Counted from the first letter of the stretch, positions 1 through 6,625 are shown. The stretch is 17,888 bases of DNA from Anaerolineae bacterium (GCA_020433785.1 JAGRCC010000086.1:1-17888); one strand, 5' to 3'. Program-made: numbers and translations. The notes: generated by a model from the letters alone, not told the origin.

Positions 1-468
1 CACGCCATCGGCCTGTCGTACCTGACCGATGATCCCAGCCGTGTCGGCAGTCTGGTCGAATCGGCTCACGCTATTCTGGCCGGGCTTGACCCTTCGGACG
101 AGATGGCCTATGCGCTGGCTCATAACAAGCTATGGAGTGTGCATCTCAATGACCAGAACGGTCTAAAATTCGATGAGGATAAAGCCTTTGGCGCGGTCGA
201 TCTGCGGCGGGCGTTTATGCAGGTGTGGGTGCTGGACCGCAGCAACTACGGCAGCAACGGCGAATTTGTCGGGCTGGACGTCAAGGCCATGCGGACTCAA
301 AAAGCCGAACAGGCCACCCAACATCTGAGCAATAGCCGCGAAATCTTCCTAGCCCTATTGGATGTTGTGCGTGGCTTAGATGCAGAGCGCATCGACAGCC
401 TTATTGCCGAACGCAACTACGAACTGTTGGAAATGGAAATCGTTCGGGCGCTGATGGGGCGCTCGTAA
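1..468 (+). CDS. Xylose isomerase-family sugar isomerase, C-terminal part (5' end outside window)
   Basis: The frame is open from base 1 and ends at TAA (466-468), so only about 155 C-terminal residues are visible. They match the last strands of the TIM barrel of class I (actinobacterial-type) xylose isomerase, which interconverts D-xylose and D-xylulose using two divalent metals. The stretch HLNDQNGLKFDEDKAFG carries the DxD pair that corresponds to metal-2 ligands D255/D257 of Streptomyces enzymes, and GLDVKAMRT carries the Asp equivalent to D287. The position equivalent to D245, normally an Asp in HIDLN, is His here. It lies 117 bp upstream of xylulokinase on the same strand, which supports a pentose-catabolic pair. 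It could instead be a related ketose/aldose isomerase such as a rhamnose-type enzyme; the family is firm, the exact substrate is not. Confidence 0.8.
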   Translation, partial: HAIGLSYLTDDPSRVGSLVESAHAILAGLDPSDEMAYALAHNKLWSVHLNDQNGLKFDEDKAFGAVDLRRAFMQVWVLDRSNYGSNGEFVGLDVKAMRTQKAEQATQHLSNSREIFLALLDVVRGLDAERIDSLIAERNYELLEMEIVRALMGRS

Positions 469-585
469 ATCTACCGAAACGTCAGCGCCGTCTTGGCCAA
501 CGCTTATTAGGAGCAACAAAGTTTACTTTGTCAAGGTCAACGCAGAGCTTTGACGCTCCCTATTTACTTTTGAGAGGAGACAATC

Positions 586-2085
586 ATGCCTTATTATCTG
601 GGAATCGACTCATCCACTACCGGCGTGAAAGCGCTGCTCATCGACGAAAACGGCGATGTGGCCGGCACCGCCACCACCGAACTGTCTCTTGCCACGCCCA
701 AACCCCTGTGGAGCGAGCAGGACCCGGCCGATTGGTGGGCCGGCGCGGTCAGCAGCATCAAGCAGGTGTTGCAAAACACCCATATTTCCGGAGATCAAAT
801 CAAGGCGATTGGGCTGACCGGCCAGATGCACGGCTTGACTCTGCTTGATGAAGCGGGCGAGGTGCTGCGGCCGGCTATCCTCTGGAATGATCAGCGCACC
901 GGCCCTCAGTGCGATGAGATTCGCGCGCGGTTGGGCAAGCAGCGGCTAGTCGAGGTCACCGGCAATGATGCGCTGACCGGCTTTACCGCCCCCAAAATTC
1001 TGTGGGTCCGCGAACACGAGCCGGACATTTACGACGAAATTGATCAGATTTTGTTGCCGAAAGATTACATCCGCTACAGGCTGACTGACGACTACGCTAC
1101 AGACAAAGCCGGGGCGGCCGGCACCCTGCTGCTCAATGTCAAAAGCCGGAATTGGTCGGTTGAGGTATTAGACGCATTGGAAATTCCCGCTGGCTGGCTG
1201 CCGCCTACCTATGAGGGCACGGAAGTGACCGGGAATGTTTCAGACGAGGCCGCGCTGGCTACGGGTCTGGAACCCGGTACGCCGGTCGTTGCCGGTGGGG
1301 GCGACCAGGCAGCGCAAGCCGTAGGTGTTGGAGCCGTGCAGCCGGGCGTGATTGCGCTGACATTGGGGACCTCGGGTGTGGTCTTCGCTAGCGCCGCCGA
1401 GCCGTTTATTGAGCCGGAAGGGCGGCTGCATGCCTTCTGCCATGCTGTGCCGGGCCGCTGGCACATGATGGGCGTGATGCTGTCGGCTGCCGGTAGTTTG
1501 CGCTGGTATCGCGACACGCTGGCTCCCGGCATCGATTTCGACACGCTGCTGGCTCCAACCAGCGATATTTCACCCGGCAGCGAGGGCTTGCTGTTCCTAC
1601 CATACCTGACTGGCGAGCGCACACCTCACCCTGATCCGCTGGCGCGCGGCGCGTTTGCCGGTATCACCGTGCGGCATACCCAAGTCCATTTCACCCGGGC
1701 GGTATTGGAAGGCGTAGCCTTTGGCCTGCGCGACGGTTTCGAACTGATGAAAAACGCCGGCCTGACTGACATCAAGCAGGTACGTGTCTCCGGCGGCGGG
1801 GCCAAGAGTCCCATCTGGCGGCAGATATTAGCCGATGTCTTGAATGTGGAGTTGGTGACGGTCAATACGTCCGAGGGCGCTGCTTATGGGGCGGCACTGC
1901 TGGCGGCAGTCGGTGCCCGGGTTTGGCCGGATGTTGATACGGCAACCCAAGCCTGCATTCAACTCACCGGCTCAACCCGACCGCAGGCGGAGACCGTGGC
2001 GGTGTACGATCAGTTTTATGCGCAGTACCGGCAATTATATCCAGCGTTAAAAGATATCTCGCATAATCTAGGCCAACTATCATAG
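586..2085 (+). CDS. xylB: Xylulokinase (FGGY family)
   Basis: This 499-residue cytoplasmic kinase phosphorylates D-xylulose with ATP to D-xylulose 5-phosphate, feeding the pentose phosphate pathway. The N-terminal ATPase-fold motif GIDSSTTGVKALLID (about residues 6-20) is typical, followed by TGQMHG and WNDQRT substrate-side motifs. GGGDQAAQAVG contains the likely catalytic base Asp240 (compare Asp233 in E. coli XylB). GTSGVV and the C-terminal SGGGAKSPIWRQILADVL signature complete the FGGY fold. Length is close to the usual 480-500 residues. The ATG at 586 is preceded by GAGAGGAG (572-579) at good spacing, which decides the start. An isomerase of the xylose isomerase family precedes it, and a strong hairpin terminator follows about 35 bp after the stop. 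Other FGGY sugar kinases are possible, but the neighbour and motifs favour xylulose. Confidence 0.93.
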   Translation: MPYYLGIDSSTTGVKALLIDENGDVAGTATTELSLATPKPLWSEQDPADWWAGAVSSIKQVLQNTHISGDQIKAIGLTGQMHGLTLLDEAGEVLRPAILWNDQRTGPQCDEIRARLGKQRLVEVTGNDALTGFTAPKILWVREHEPDIYDEIDQILLPKDYIRYRLTDDYATDKAGAAGTLLLNVKSRNWSVEVLDALEIPAGWLPPTYEGTEVTGNVSDEAALATGLEPGTPVVAGGGDQAAQAVGVGAVQPGVIALTLGTSGVVFASAAEPFIEPEGRLHAFCHAVPGRWHMMGVMLSAAGSLRWYRDTLAPGIDFDTLLAPTSDISPGSEGLLFLPYLTGERTPHPDPLARGAFAGITVRHTQVHFTRAVLEGVAFGLRDGFELMKNAGLTDIKQVRVSGGGAKSPIWRQILADVLNVELVTVNTSEGAAYGAALLAAVGARVWPDVDTATQACIQLTGSTRPQAETVAVYDQFYAQYRQLYPALKDISHNLGQLS

Positions 2086-2120
2086 CCTACCACCGCCTTA
2101 GGCAAATAAAATGCAGAGAG

Positions 2121-2144
2121 CACCGAGGAAACTCGGTGTTTTTT
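2121..2144 (+). terminator. Rho-independent terminator of the xyl genes
   Basis: A perfect 7-bp stem CACCGAG/CTCGGTG (2121-2127 and 2132-2138) closes a GAAA tetraloop and is followed directly by six T residues (2139-2144). It lies 36 bp after the xylB stop codon and before the convergent minus-strand receiver gene. Confidence 0.9.
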
Positions 2145-2224
2145 GTTATGATCTTCTCTGCAATCAAAATCTACGACTCTTGAAACAAACTTATGGCAGT
2201 TTGAATAAAGAACCTTACAAACGA

Positions 2225-2587
2225 TTAGCCGTCGGAGTCGGCTAGTAGCGGCGCTTGGAGGATCGCTTGTTTAAAATCAAGAATGCTCTCCACCACTTTT
2301 TGGGTCGCTTGATAGATATATAAATTGTTGGTGTTTAAGCTGAGACCAATTACTTTTAGACCTGGTCGAGCGAGTAAAATGCGTTTTAAGTCCAGCTTCT
2401 GCATAGATGCACCGCTACTATCTAAAATGACAATGTCGGGCTGGGTTTCTTTAATCTGTTCGAGCGCACGGTCGATATTGGTTTCATGGCCAACGAGTTG
2501 AAGATCCGGGTCTTGAGTCAGTAAACTTCTGAGACCGTGGGCAAACATAAGGTGGTCCGAAAGCACAAAAATGCGGGTTGTTGACAC
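2225..2587 (-). CDS. Stand-alone response-regulator receiver protein, degenerate, no output domain
   Basis: About 120 residues fold like the receiver half of a NarL/LuxR-type regulator (IFVLSDHLMFAHGLRSLL at the start) but stop where a linker and HTH domain would follow. A candidate phospho-acceptor Asp is present in DIVILDSSG. The conserved pocket is incomplete: the first of the two N-terminal acidic residues is Ser (LSD rather than ADD), the T/S position is Ser in GLSLN, and the conserved Lys after strand 5 aligns with Phe, with a Lys one residue later. I favour the GTG at 2587 because AGGAG (2593-2597, minus strand) sits 5 nt upstream; an in-frame ATG at 2608 lacks such a site. It follows tupC on the same strand but has its own likely promoter. 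Its partner is unknown; it may bind another protein rather than act by phosphorylation. A weak hairpin (2226-2231/2239-2244) overlaps the gene end. Confidence 0.75.
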   Translation of the reverse strand: MSTTRIFVLSDHLMFAHGLRSLLTQDPDLQLVGHETNIDRALEQIKETQPDIVILDSSGASMQKLDLKRILLARPGLKVIGLSLNTNNLYIYQATQKVVESILDFKQAILQAPLLADSDG

Positions 2588-2653
2588 GATAGCTCCTATA
2601 CCAAACACTTGGGATACCTCTTTTTGTAAAGATTAATTTACTCTTTTGTCTAA

Positions 2654-2682
2654 ATTATAGCGCCTCAACTGAGTCATGCCCA
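2654..2682 (-). promoter_or_regulatory. Putative promoter for the stand-alone receiver gene
   Basis: On the minus strand a perfect TATAAT (2654-2659) is separated by 17 nt from TGGGCA (2677-2682, four matches to TTGACA). The expected start site lies about 60 bp before the GTG codon at 2587. This suggests the receiver gene can be transcribed separately from the tup operon. Confidence 0.5.
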
Positions 2683-2712
2683 TACTCGTTTAGGTGGTAT
2701 CCCTCTGTAGAA

Positions 2713-2734
2713 AGAGTTATCTTGCAATAACTCT
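2713..2734 (-). terminator. Possible terminator after tupC
   Basis: A perfect 8-bp inverted repeat AGAGTTAT/ATAACTCT (2713-2720 and 2727-2734) encloses a 6-nt loop, about 77 bp beyond the tupC stop. On the minus strand it is followed by TTTCTAC, a poor U tract, so termination may be partial. It lies upstream of the receiver-gene promoter. Confidence 0.4.
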
Positions 2735-2810
2735 CTTGACGGCACACGCCAATTCAAGTTATCCAAATGGGTGAGGTAGCGGCAAACATGGGCAAGCGGG
2801 TCAAAACGAA

Positions 2811-3548
2811 CTAATAGACCATCTCACCATCGATAAAGGCTTTGGTTCGGGGATCGTTGGGATGGGTGAAAAACGTGTTGGTCTCGGCGATTTCAACCAG
2901 GCGACCCTCTAACAGCAAGGCTGTGCGGTGCGCTAGCCGCTTGGCTTGAAAGATGTTGTGGGTGACGATGACGATGGTGGTGCCTTGCTCGCGATTGACT
3001 TGGGTGATGATATTCTCGATAAGTTTGACATTATAGGGATCCAAATTGGCGGTTGGTTCATCCAGCAGCAATACCGACGGCTGAATGACCAGCGCTCGCG
3101 CCAGAGCCACTCGTTGAGCTTCACCTCCGCTGAGCGTTCTTGCCCCGGTGTGGGTCAAGTTGTTTAAGCCCACCAGATCGAGCGCGTCATCGACAATTTG
3201 TTTAACCTGGTCGCCGCTTTTACCGCGCAGTTTTAAGCCGTAGGCCACATTATCGGCCACTGAACGGGTGAGCAAAACCGGATTTTGAAAGACGGTGGTG
3301 ATTTTACGCCGCAAGTTCAGCGGAACCCCCTCGCCATTGAGGTGGAACGCTTCAAACCTTAGCGAGCCCGAAGCCGGTCGCTCCAAAAAGTTGAGATGGC
3401 GCAAAAGTGTACTCTTACCGGCCCCACTCGGCCCGACAATCGCCAGAATTTCCCCGGCGAAAATATCGAGCCGCTCGATGTTCAAGACGGTACGTCCGTT
3501 ATAGGCCTGCGTCAGATTATGCAGTTTGTAGACCGAATTGGTGGACAT
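2811..3548 (-). CDS. tupC: Tungstate ABC transporter, ATP-binding protein TupC
   Basis: This 245-residue protein is the nucleotide-binding subunit that powers oxyanion import through TupB at the inner face of the membrane. All ABC motifs are present: Walker A GPSGAGKST (residues 39-47), Q-loop Gln88, signature LSGGE (139-143), Walker B VLLLDEP (159-165) and the switch His197 in VTHN. No TOBE domain follows, in keeping with TupC rather than ModC. The ATG at 3548 lies 12 nt after the tupB stop, so the two genes are almost certainly co-transcribed; no strong ribosome-binding site is visible, suggesting translational coupling. Substrate assignment rests on TupA in the same operon. Confidence 0.9.
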   Translation of the reverse strand: MSTNSVYKLHNLTQAYNGRTVLNIERLDIFAGEILAIVGPSGAGKSTLLRHLNFLERPASGSLRFEAFHLNGEGVPLNLRRKITTVFQNPVLLTRSVADNVAYGLKLRGKSGDQVKQIVDDALDLVGLNNLTHTGARTLSGGEAQRVALARALVIQPSVLLLDEPTANLDPYNVKLIENIITQVNREQGTTIVIVTHNIFQAKRLAHRTALLLEGRLVEIAETNTFFTHPNDPRTKAFIDGEMVY

Positions 3549-3560
3549 GGATCAATTAAC

Positions 3561-4256
3561 CTAAGAAAACGCTTTACCTTGCAACCGAAGCAGAGCCGCG
3601 TTTACCAGAAATGATAAAAACAGCAGGACAAACCCCAGAGCGATAGCCAGGTCGAAATTTCCTTTTTGCGTTTCTAAAACAATAGCGGTGGTCAGGACCC
3701 GGGTTTTACCTTCGATATTACCGCCGACCAGCATCACCGCCCCCACTTCAGAAATAATCGCGCCAAAACCGGCTACAATTGCCACAATCACCCCGATTTT
3801 GGCCTCAAGCAGAATGGTCACGGTGGCCTGCCACGGCGTAGCCCCCAGCGACATTAATTGTCGGCGCAACTGAGGATCGATGCCCATCACCGCCGCCATC
3901 GTAAAGCCGGCCACGAGCGGAAACGAAATAATCGTTTGAGCGACAATCATCGCATTGGGGGTAAACAACCAGCCCAACTGACCGGCCGGGCCGCTCCGGG
4001 AGAGCATCAGGTACACGAAAAGCCCGATGACGACTGGAGGAAAGCCCATGCCGGTGTAGAGCAGCGCCGTCATTAGCTGCCGCCCCGGAAATCGAGTCAG
4101 GGCCATCGCCGCCCCCAAAGGGATGCCCAGCACCGTACTGAATACCAGCGCGATGCCGGACACGGATAAGCTTAACCAAATGACTTCGTAGAGGGCCGGA
4201 TTCAGGCTGAAAATAATCTCAAACGCTTGAACTATGCCCCGGATCAGATCATCCAT
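3561..4256 (-). CDS. tupB: Tungstate ABC transporter, permease TupB
   Basis: This 231-residue integral membrane protein forms the transport channel as a probable homodimer. About five hydrophobic segments are visible, starting with VIWLSLSVSGIALVF near residue 24 and ending with LGFVLLFLSFLVNAALL near the C-terminus. The cytoplasmic EAA loop that docks on the ATPase is recognisable around residue 138 (LGATPWQATVTILLEAKIG). The short 230-residue length and the GAIISEVGAVMLVGGNI segment are typical of the TupB family. The start codon is only 3 nt after the tupA stop and the stop is 12 nt before tupC, giving a compact tupABC unit. Confidence 0.9.
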   Translation of the reverse strand: MDDLIRGIVQAFEIIFSLNPALYEVIWLSLSVSGIALVFSTVLGIPLGAAMALTRFPGRQLMTALLYTGMGFPPVVIGLFVYLMLSRSGPAGQLGWLFTPNAMIVAQTIISFPLVAGFTMAAVMGIDPQLRRQLMSLGATPWQATVTILLEAKIGVIVAIVAGFGAIISEVGAVMLVGGNIEGKTRVLTTAIVLETQKGNFDLAIALGFVLLFLSFLVNAALLRLQGKAFS

Positions 4257-4259
4257 GAA

Positions 4260-5459
4260 TTACTGTTTGGCGGCGTTCCAGGCGGCCGAATCGGCCACAA
4301 AGAGCGGCTGACCGAATTCAGCCACGCCAAATTCGCTGATCATCTGCTGGGTTTCCAGCGAGGTCATCCAATCGATGAACGCGGCGGCCCCTTCGGCATT
4401 GACGGTGGGGTGCAGTTCCGGATTGACGGCAATCACCCCGTAAGGGTTGAAGAGGCGCGAGTCGCCCTCAACCAGAATCACCAAATCGATGCCTTCCAGG
4501 GTCCGAGCCAAGTAGGTGGCGCGATCGCTAAGGGTGTAAGCCTGCTGCTCGTTGGCCACAGTTAACGTCGCCCCCATGCCTTGGCCAATCGATTGGTACC
4601 AATCGCCCTGGGGCTTATAGGTGATTTTCTCGGCATCTTCTAAATCTTTCACTTCATCAAGCGGCAGGCTGGTGGCTTGCCACAGCGTTTGCTCTTTGAT
4701 GTGGGTGCCGGAGTCGTCTCCTCGAGAAATAAAGGGGCTGTTCGACTCGGCGATTTGGGTTAGCGCCGCAGCCACGTCGGTCATACCTTTGACGCCCGCC
4801 GGGTCGGCTTCAGGGCCGAGAATTACAAAATCGTTGTACATTACATCCTGCCGGTTGACCCCGTAGCCGGCTTCAACAAAGGCATCTTCCCGATCACGGG
4901 CGTGAACCAAAACTACATCGGCATCACCATTTTCACCGAGTTCGATCGCCTGGCCGGTGCCAACGGCGATGACCTCAACCGCAGCGCCATATTTGGCCTC
5001 GAAATCGGGCAGGATGGCGGCGAGCAACCCTGAGTTTTCGGTGCTGGTAGTGGTGGCTAGCACCAGCCGGCCTACATCGGTAGTTACCGGGGCACTTTCG
5101 GACGGCGTAATTTCCGGCGCAGCCAGCGCAAAATCGAGCAGGGTTTGGGCGTCGGCCGCACTGGGCAGGCATAACTTCCAACCCACTTCAATCAGATCGT
5201 AATTTTCGATCTGGGCGAAAGACTCGTCTTCTGTATTTTTGAGATTTGTGGCTTCAGCAATGGCCGGATAGGTCAGGACGTCCCCGTAAGCTTTTTCGGC
5301 AATCTTCGAGAGCCAATCGTCGGCTTGAACGACGACTTCTTGCTCACAGGCCACCGATTCTGGAGACGACTGCGCGTGAGTGGGCGCCGGGGTGAGTGGC
5401 CCTCCGGTTAACAACAGTAAGGCAACAACCAAAACCATTTTTTGTAAGTAGCTAAACAT
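4260..5459 (-). CDS. tupA: Tungstate-binding protein TupA with N-terminal LysM-like module
   Basis: This 399-residue extracytoplasmic protein captures tungstate and delivers it to TupBC. A Sec signal peptide is visible (hydrophobic residues 9-18, likely cleavage after THA at residue 29) with no lipobox Cys. Residues about 38-99 form a LysM-like module (VVVQADDWLSKIAEKAYG ... DLIEVGWKLCLP) bracketed by Cys38 and Cys97, which could form a disulfide. From about residue 130 a TupA domain follows, with the oxyanion-binding TTTSTENSGLL (135-145) and SRGDDSGTH (244-252) motifs and YTLSDRATYL further on. Ordinary TupA proteins are about 270 residues, so the extra N-terminal module is the oddity. The start is supported by AAGGGGGATG 7 nt upstream (minus strand). 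A ModE-type dyad lies in the 68-bp gap to modE. Sulfate- or molybdate-type ligands are less likely given the TTTS motif. Confidence 0.92.
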   Translation of the reverse strand: MFSYLQKMVLVVALLLLTGGPLTPAPTHAQSSPESVACEQEVVVQADDWLSKIAEKAYGDVLTYPAIAEATNLKNTEDESFAQIENYDLIEVGWKLCLPSAADAQTLLDFALAAPEITPSESAPVTTDVGRLVLATTTSTENSGLLAAILPDFEAKYGAAVEVIAVGTGQAIELGENGDADVVLVHARDREDAFVEAGYGVNRQDVMYNDFVILGPEADPAGVKGMTDVAAALTQIAESNSPFISRGDDSGTHIKEQTLWQATSLPLDEVKDLEDAEKITYKPQGDWYQSIGQGMGATLTVANEQQAYTLSDRATYLARTLEGIDLVILVEGDSRLFNPYGVIAVNPELHPTVNAEGAAAFIDWMTSLETQQMISEFGVAEFGQPLFVADSAAWNAAKQ

Positions 5460-5483
5460 GTTTCATCCCCCTTGATAAGATAT

Positions 5484-5506
5484 CGTTATGATATCACAGC
5501 ATAACG
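5484..5506 (-). promoter_or_regulatory. ModE-like operator overlapping an internal tupA promoter
   Basis: A perfect 7-bp inverted repeat CGTTATG (5484-5490) and CATAACG (5500-5506) with a 9-nt spacer lies in the modE-tupA gap. The half sites resemble the CGTTAT...ATAACG arms of the E. coli ModE operator. On the minus strand it contains TGATATCAT (5488-5496), an extended -10 element, so a protein bound here would block RNA polymerase. The -35 match is poor. Control by the ModE-like protein encoded next door is inferred. Confidence 0.65.
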
Positions 5507-5527
5507 GAAATAAAAAAATTTGCCTCT

Positions 5528-5869
5528 CTAGTCATCCGAGAAATATTTCTCGAATCGTTCAGAGACAAATTCATCTAAGCCGGCCGTAAATTTTCTAAAG
5601 CGATTGACGTAAGATATGGCTTCGGGAGTGAGGCTGGAGCCGCCGCCGCCTGAGCCACCGGTTTGGGTATCGACCAGTTTCACGGCCAGCCGGGCTTCGC
5701 ATTCTTGTATCTTTTCCCAGGCCCGGCGGTAAGATACACCCATTTTTGAGGCCGCCGCCGAAATAGAGCCGGTCTCGGCGATGGCTTCTAGCAGCCGAAC
5801 CCGCCACAGGCTGAGAACGACTTTATCATCCTTTTCAATCCAAATGTTAGTTTTAGGTTCCAAGGACAT
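5528..5869 (-). CDS. modE: ModE-type winged-helix regulator, DNA-binding domain only
   Basis: This 113-residue protein matches the N-terminal DNA-binding domain of ModE. The helix-turn-helix GSISAAASKMGVSYRRAWEK covers residues 34-53, and the wing contains the characteristic TGGSGGGGSSLTPEA (70-84). Full ModE (about 260 residues) adds two TOBE/MOP domains that bind molybdate or tungstate; these are absent here, as in the short ModE-like proteins of many bacteria. How it senses oxyanion is therefore open. It sits between a receiver gene and tupA in the same orientation, and a ModE-like dyad lies just downstream of it. The ATG at 5869 has no obvious ribosome-binding site, but no better start is seen. 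Role as repressor of tungstate uptake is inferred from family and context. Confidence 0.85.
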   Translation of the reverse strand: MSLEPKTNIWIEKDDKVVLSLWRVRLLEAIAETGSISAAASKMGVSYRRAWEKIQECEARLAVKLVDTQTGGSGGGGSSLTPEAISYVNRFRKFTAGLDEFVSERFEKYFSDD

Positions 5870-5936
5870 GTCGCTTTTAGCGAGAAATTAAGCCGGACGA
5901 GCGTAACGCAGCCAGGGGGGATGACTTTATCGATTC

Positions 5937-6317
5937 TTATTTTTTGACTAAGCCGTTAATTTTGCCCAGCAGATCTCTTACAACAAACGGTTTTACCACG
6001 TAATCGTCAAATAGCTCGGCATAATTAGAGGTTTCGGATTCATCTTCGAGGTAATGGCGGGCAGTGAGCATAATCACTGGTAGGTGCCGGTGATTAGAAC
6101 TATTCTTAATCTTTTCCAGTACTTGCCAGCCGTCCATTCCAACCATCATAATGTCGAGCAATACCAGATCGATTTGACTATTCTCATCGTTGAGGATATT
6201 TAACCCTTCCGCGCCGTTGTAGGCCGAAATTACATCAAACCCCTCGCGTTCTAGGATTAATTTTCCCAGGGTCACCATCTCTCGGTCATCATCAACCATC
6301 AAAATTCGGTGTGTCAT
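5937..6317 (-). CDS. Single-domain response regulator at the head of the tungstate operon
   Basis: This 126-residue protein is a complete receiver domain of the CheY/OmpR type with no output domain. All pocket residues are present: acidic cluster Asp9-Asp11, phospho-acceptor Asp55 in LVLLDIMM, Thr85 in IMLTA and Lys109 in VVKPF. It should accept phosphate from a histidine kinase and signal by protein contact. The ATG at 6317 is preceded by AAAGGAG at good spacing on the minus strand. It is the first gene of a minus-strand run leading into modE (67 bp away) and tupABC, and a good promoter lies upstream. Its cognate kinase may be the divergently transcribed GAF kinase or one further along; this cannot be decided from sequence. 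Confidence 0.9.
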   Translation of the reverse strand: MTHRILMVDDDREMVTLGKLILEREGFDVISAYNGAEGLNILNDENSQIDLVLLDIMMVGMDGWQVLEKIKNSSNHRHLPVIMLTARHYLEDESETSNYAELFDDYVVKPFVVRDLLGKINGLVKK

Positions 6318-6353
6318 GAGTTACTCCTTTGGTAAACGTGATTATGGTAACCC

Positions 6354-6375
6354 GTTTATACGAAACGAGTATAAC
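6354..6375 (-). promoter_or_regulatory. Possible ModE-type operator over the operon promoter
   Basis: Read on the plus strand, GTTTAT (6354-6359) and ATAAC (6371-6375) are separated by 11 nt, the same inner spacing as GTTAT-N11-ATAAC in the dyad before tupA. The core perfect arms are TATAC/GTATA. The site covers the -10 box (6368-6373) of the promoter for the receiver-modE-tup operon, so it could give autoregulation. One half site is imperfect. Confidence 0.4.
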
Positions 6376-6396
6376 ATAATTAGAAAGTGTTGGCAA
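6368..6396 (-). promoter_or_regulatory. Sigma-70-type promoter for the receiver-modE-tupABC operon
   Basis: On the minus strand TTGCCA (6391-6396, five of six to TTGACA) is followed after exactly 17 nt by TATACT (6368-6373, five of six to TATAAT). The expected transcription start is about 43 bp before the ATG at 6317. Confidence 0.7.
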
Positions 6397-6530
6397 TGTA
6401 TTTTTGGTTGAGACCATCATTTGTGTAGCGAAAACAGTAGACATTTAAAGTATAACACGAGCCAAATAACTGTCAAAGCCTCCAAAAAAATTTAGGGGAA
6501 TTCAGGGCTATTGTGGGCGAAGGCCCTTGG

Positions 6531-6579
6531 CCATAAAATTTATGGGCTGCTTTCATTATCTGCAATAGGTTTATATAAT
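6531..6579 (+). promoter_or_regulatory. Upstream dyad and -10 box for the GAF histidine kinase
   Basis: The 308-bp divergent gap 6318-6625 holds the minus-strand promoter and, on the plus strand, a perfect TATAAT at 6574-6579 about 50 bp before the kinase start. The -35 region (TTTCAT near 6551) is poor. Centred about 48 bp upstream of the expected start site is a perfect dyad CCATAAA-A-TTTATGG (6531-6545), a plausible activator site. No gene is seen in this gap. Confidence 0.45.
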
Positions 6580-6625
6580 AGTACCATTGAAACGAAAATA
6601 ATCTGCTCCATTAAGGGGCTGATAA

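Noticed and set aside
516..554. Small inverted repeats ACAAAG-TTTA-CTTTGT and GTCAA-N9-TTGAC between the isomerase gene and xylB
   Set aside because: Short stems without a U tract or known operator match, inside what looks like one operon; chance repeats are likely.
528..848. 106-residue plus-strand open frame overlapping the start of xylB
   Set aside because: It runs out of frame through xylB, is Arg/His-rich in a way typical of shifted frames, and has no clear ribosome-binding site.
3805..4179. 124-residue minus-strand open frame inside tupB
   Set aside because: It is another frame of the real permease gene, with no motif and a composition typical of a shifted GC-rich frame.
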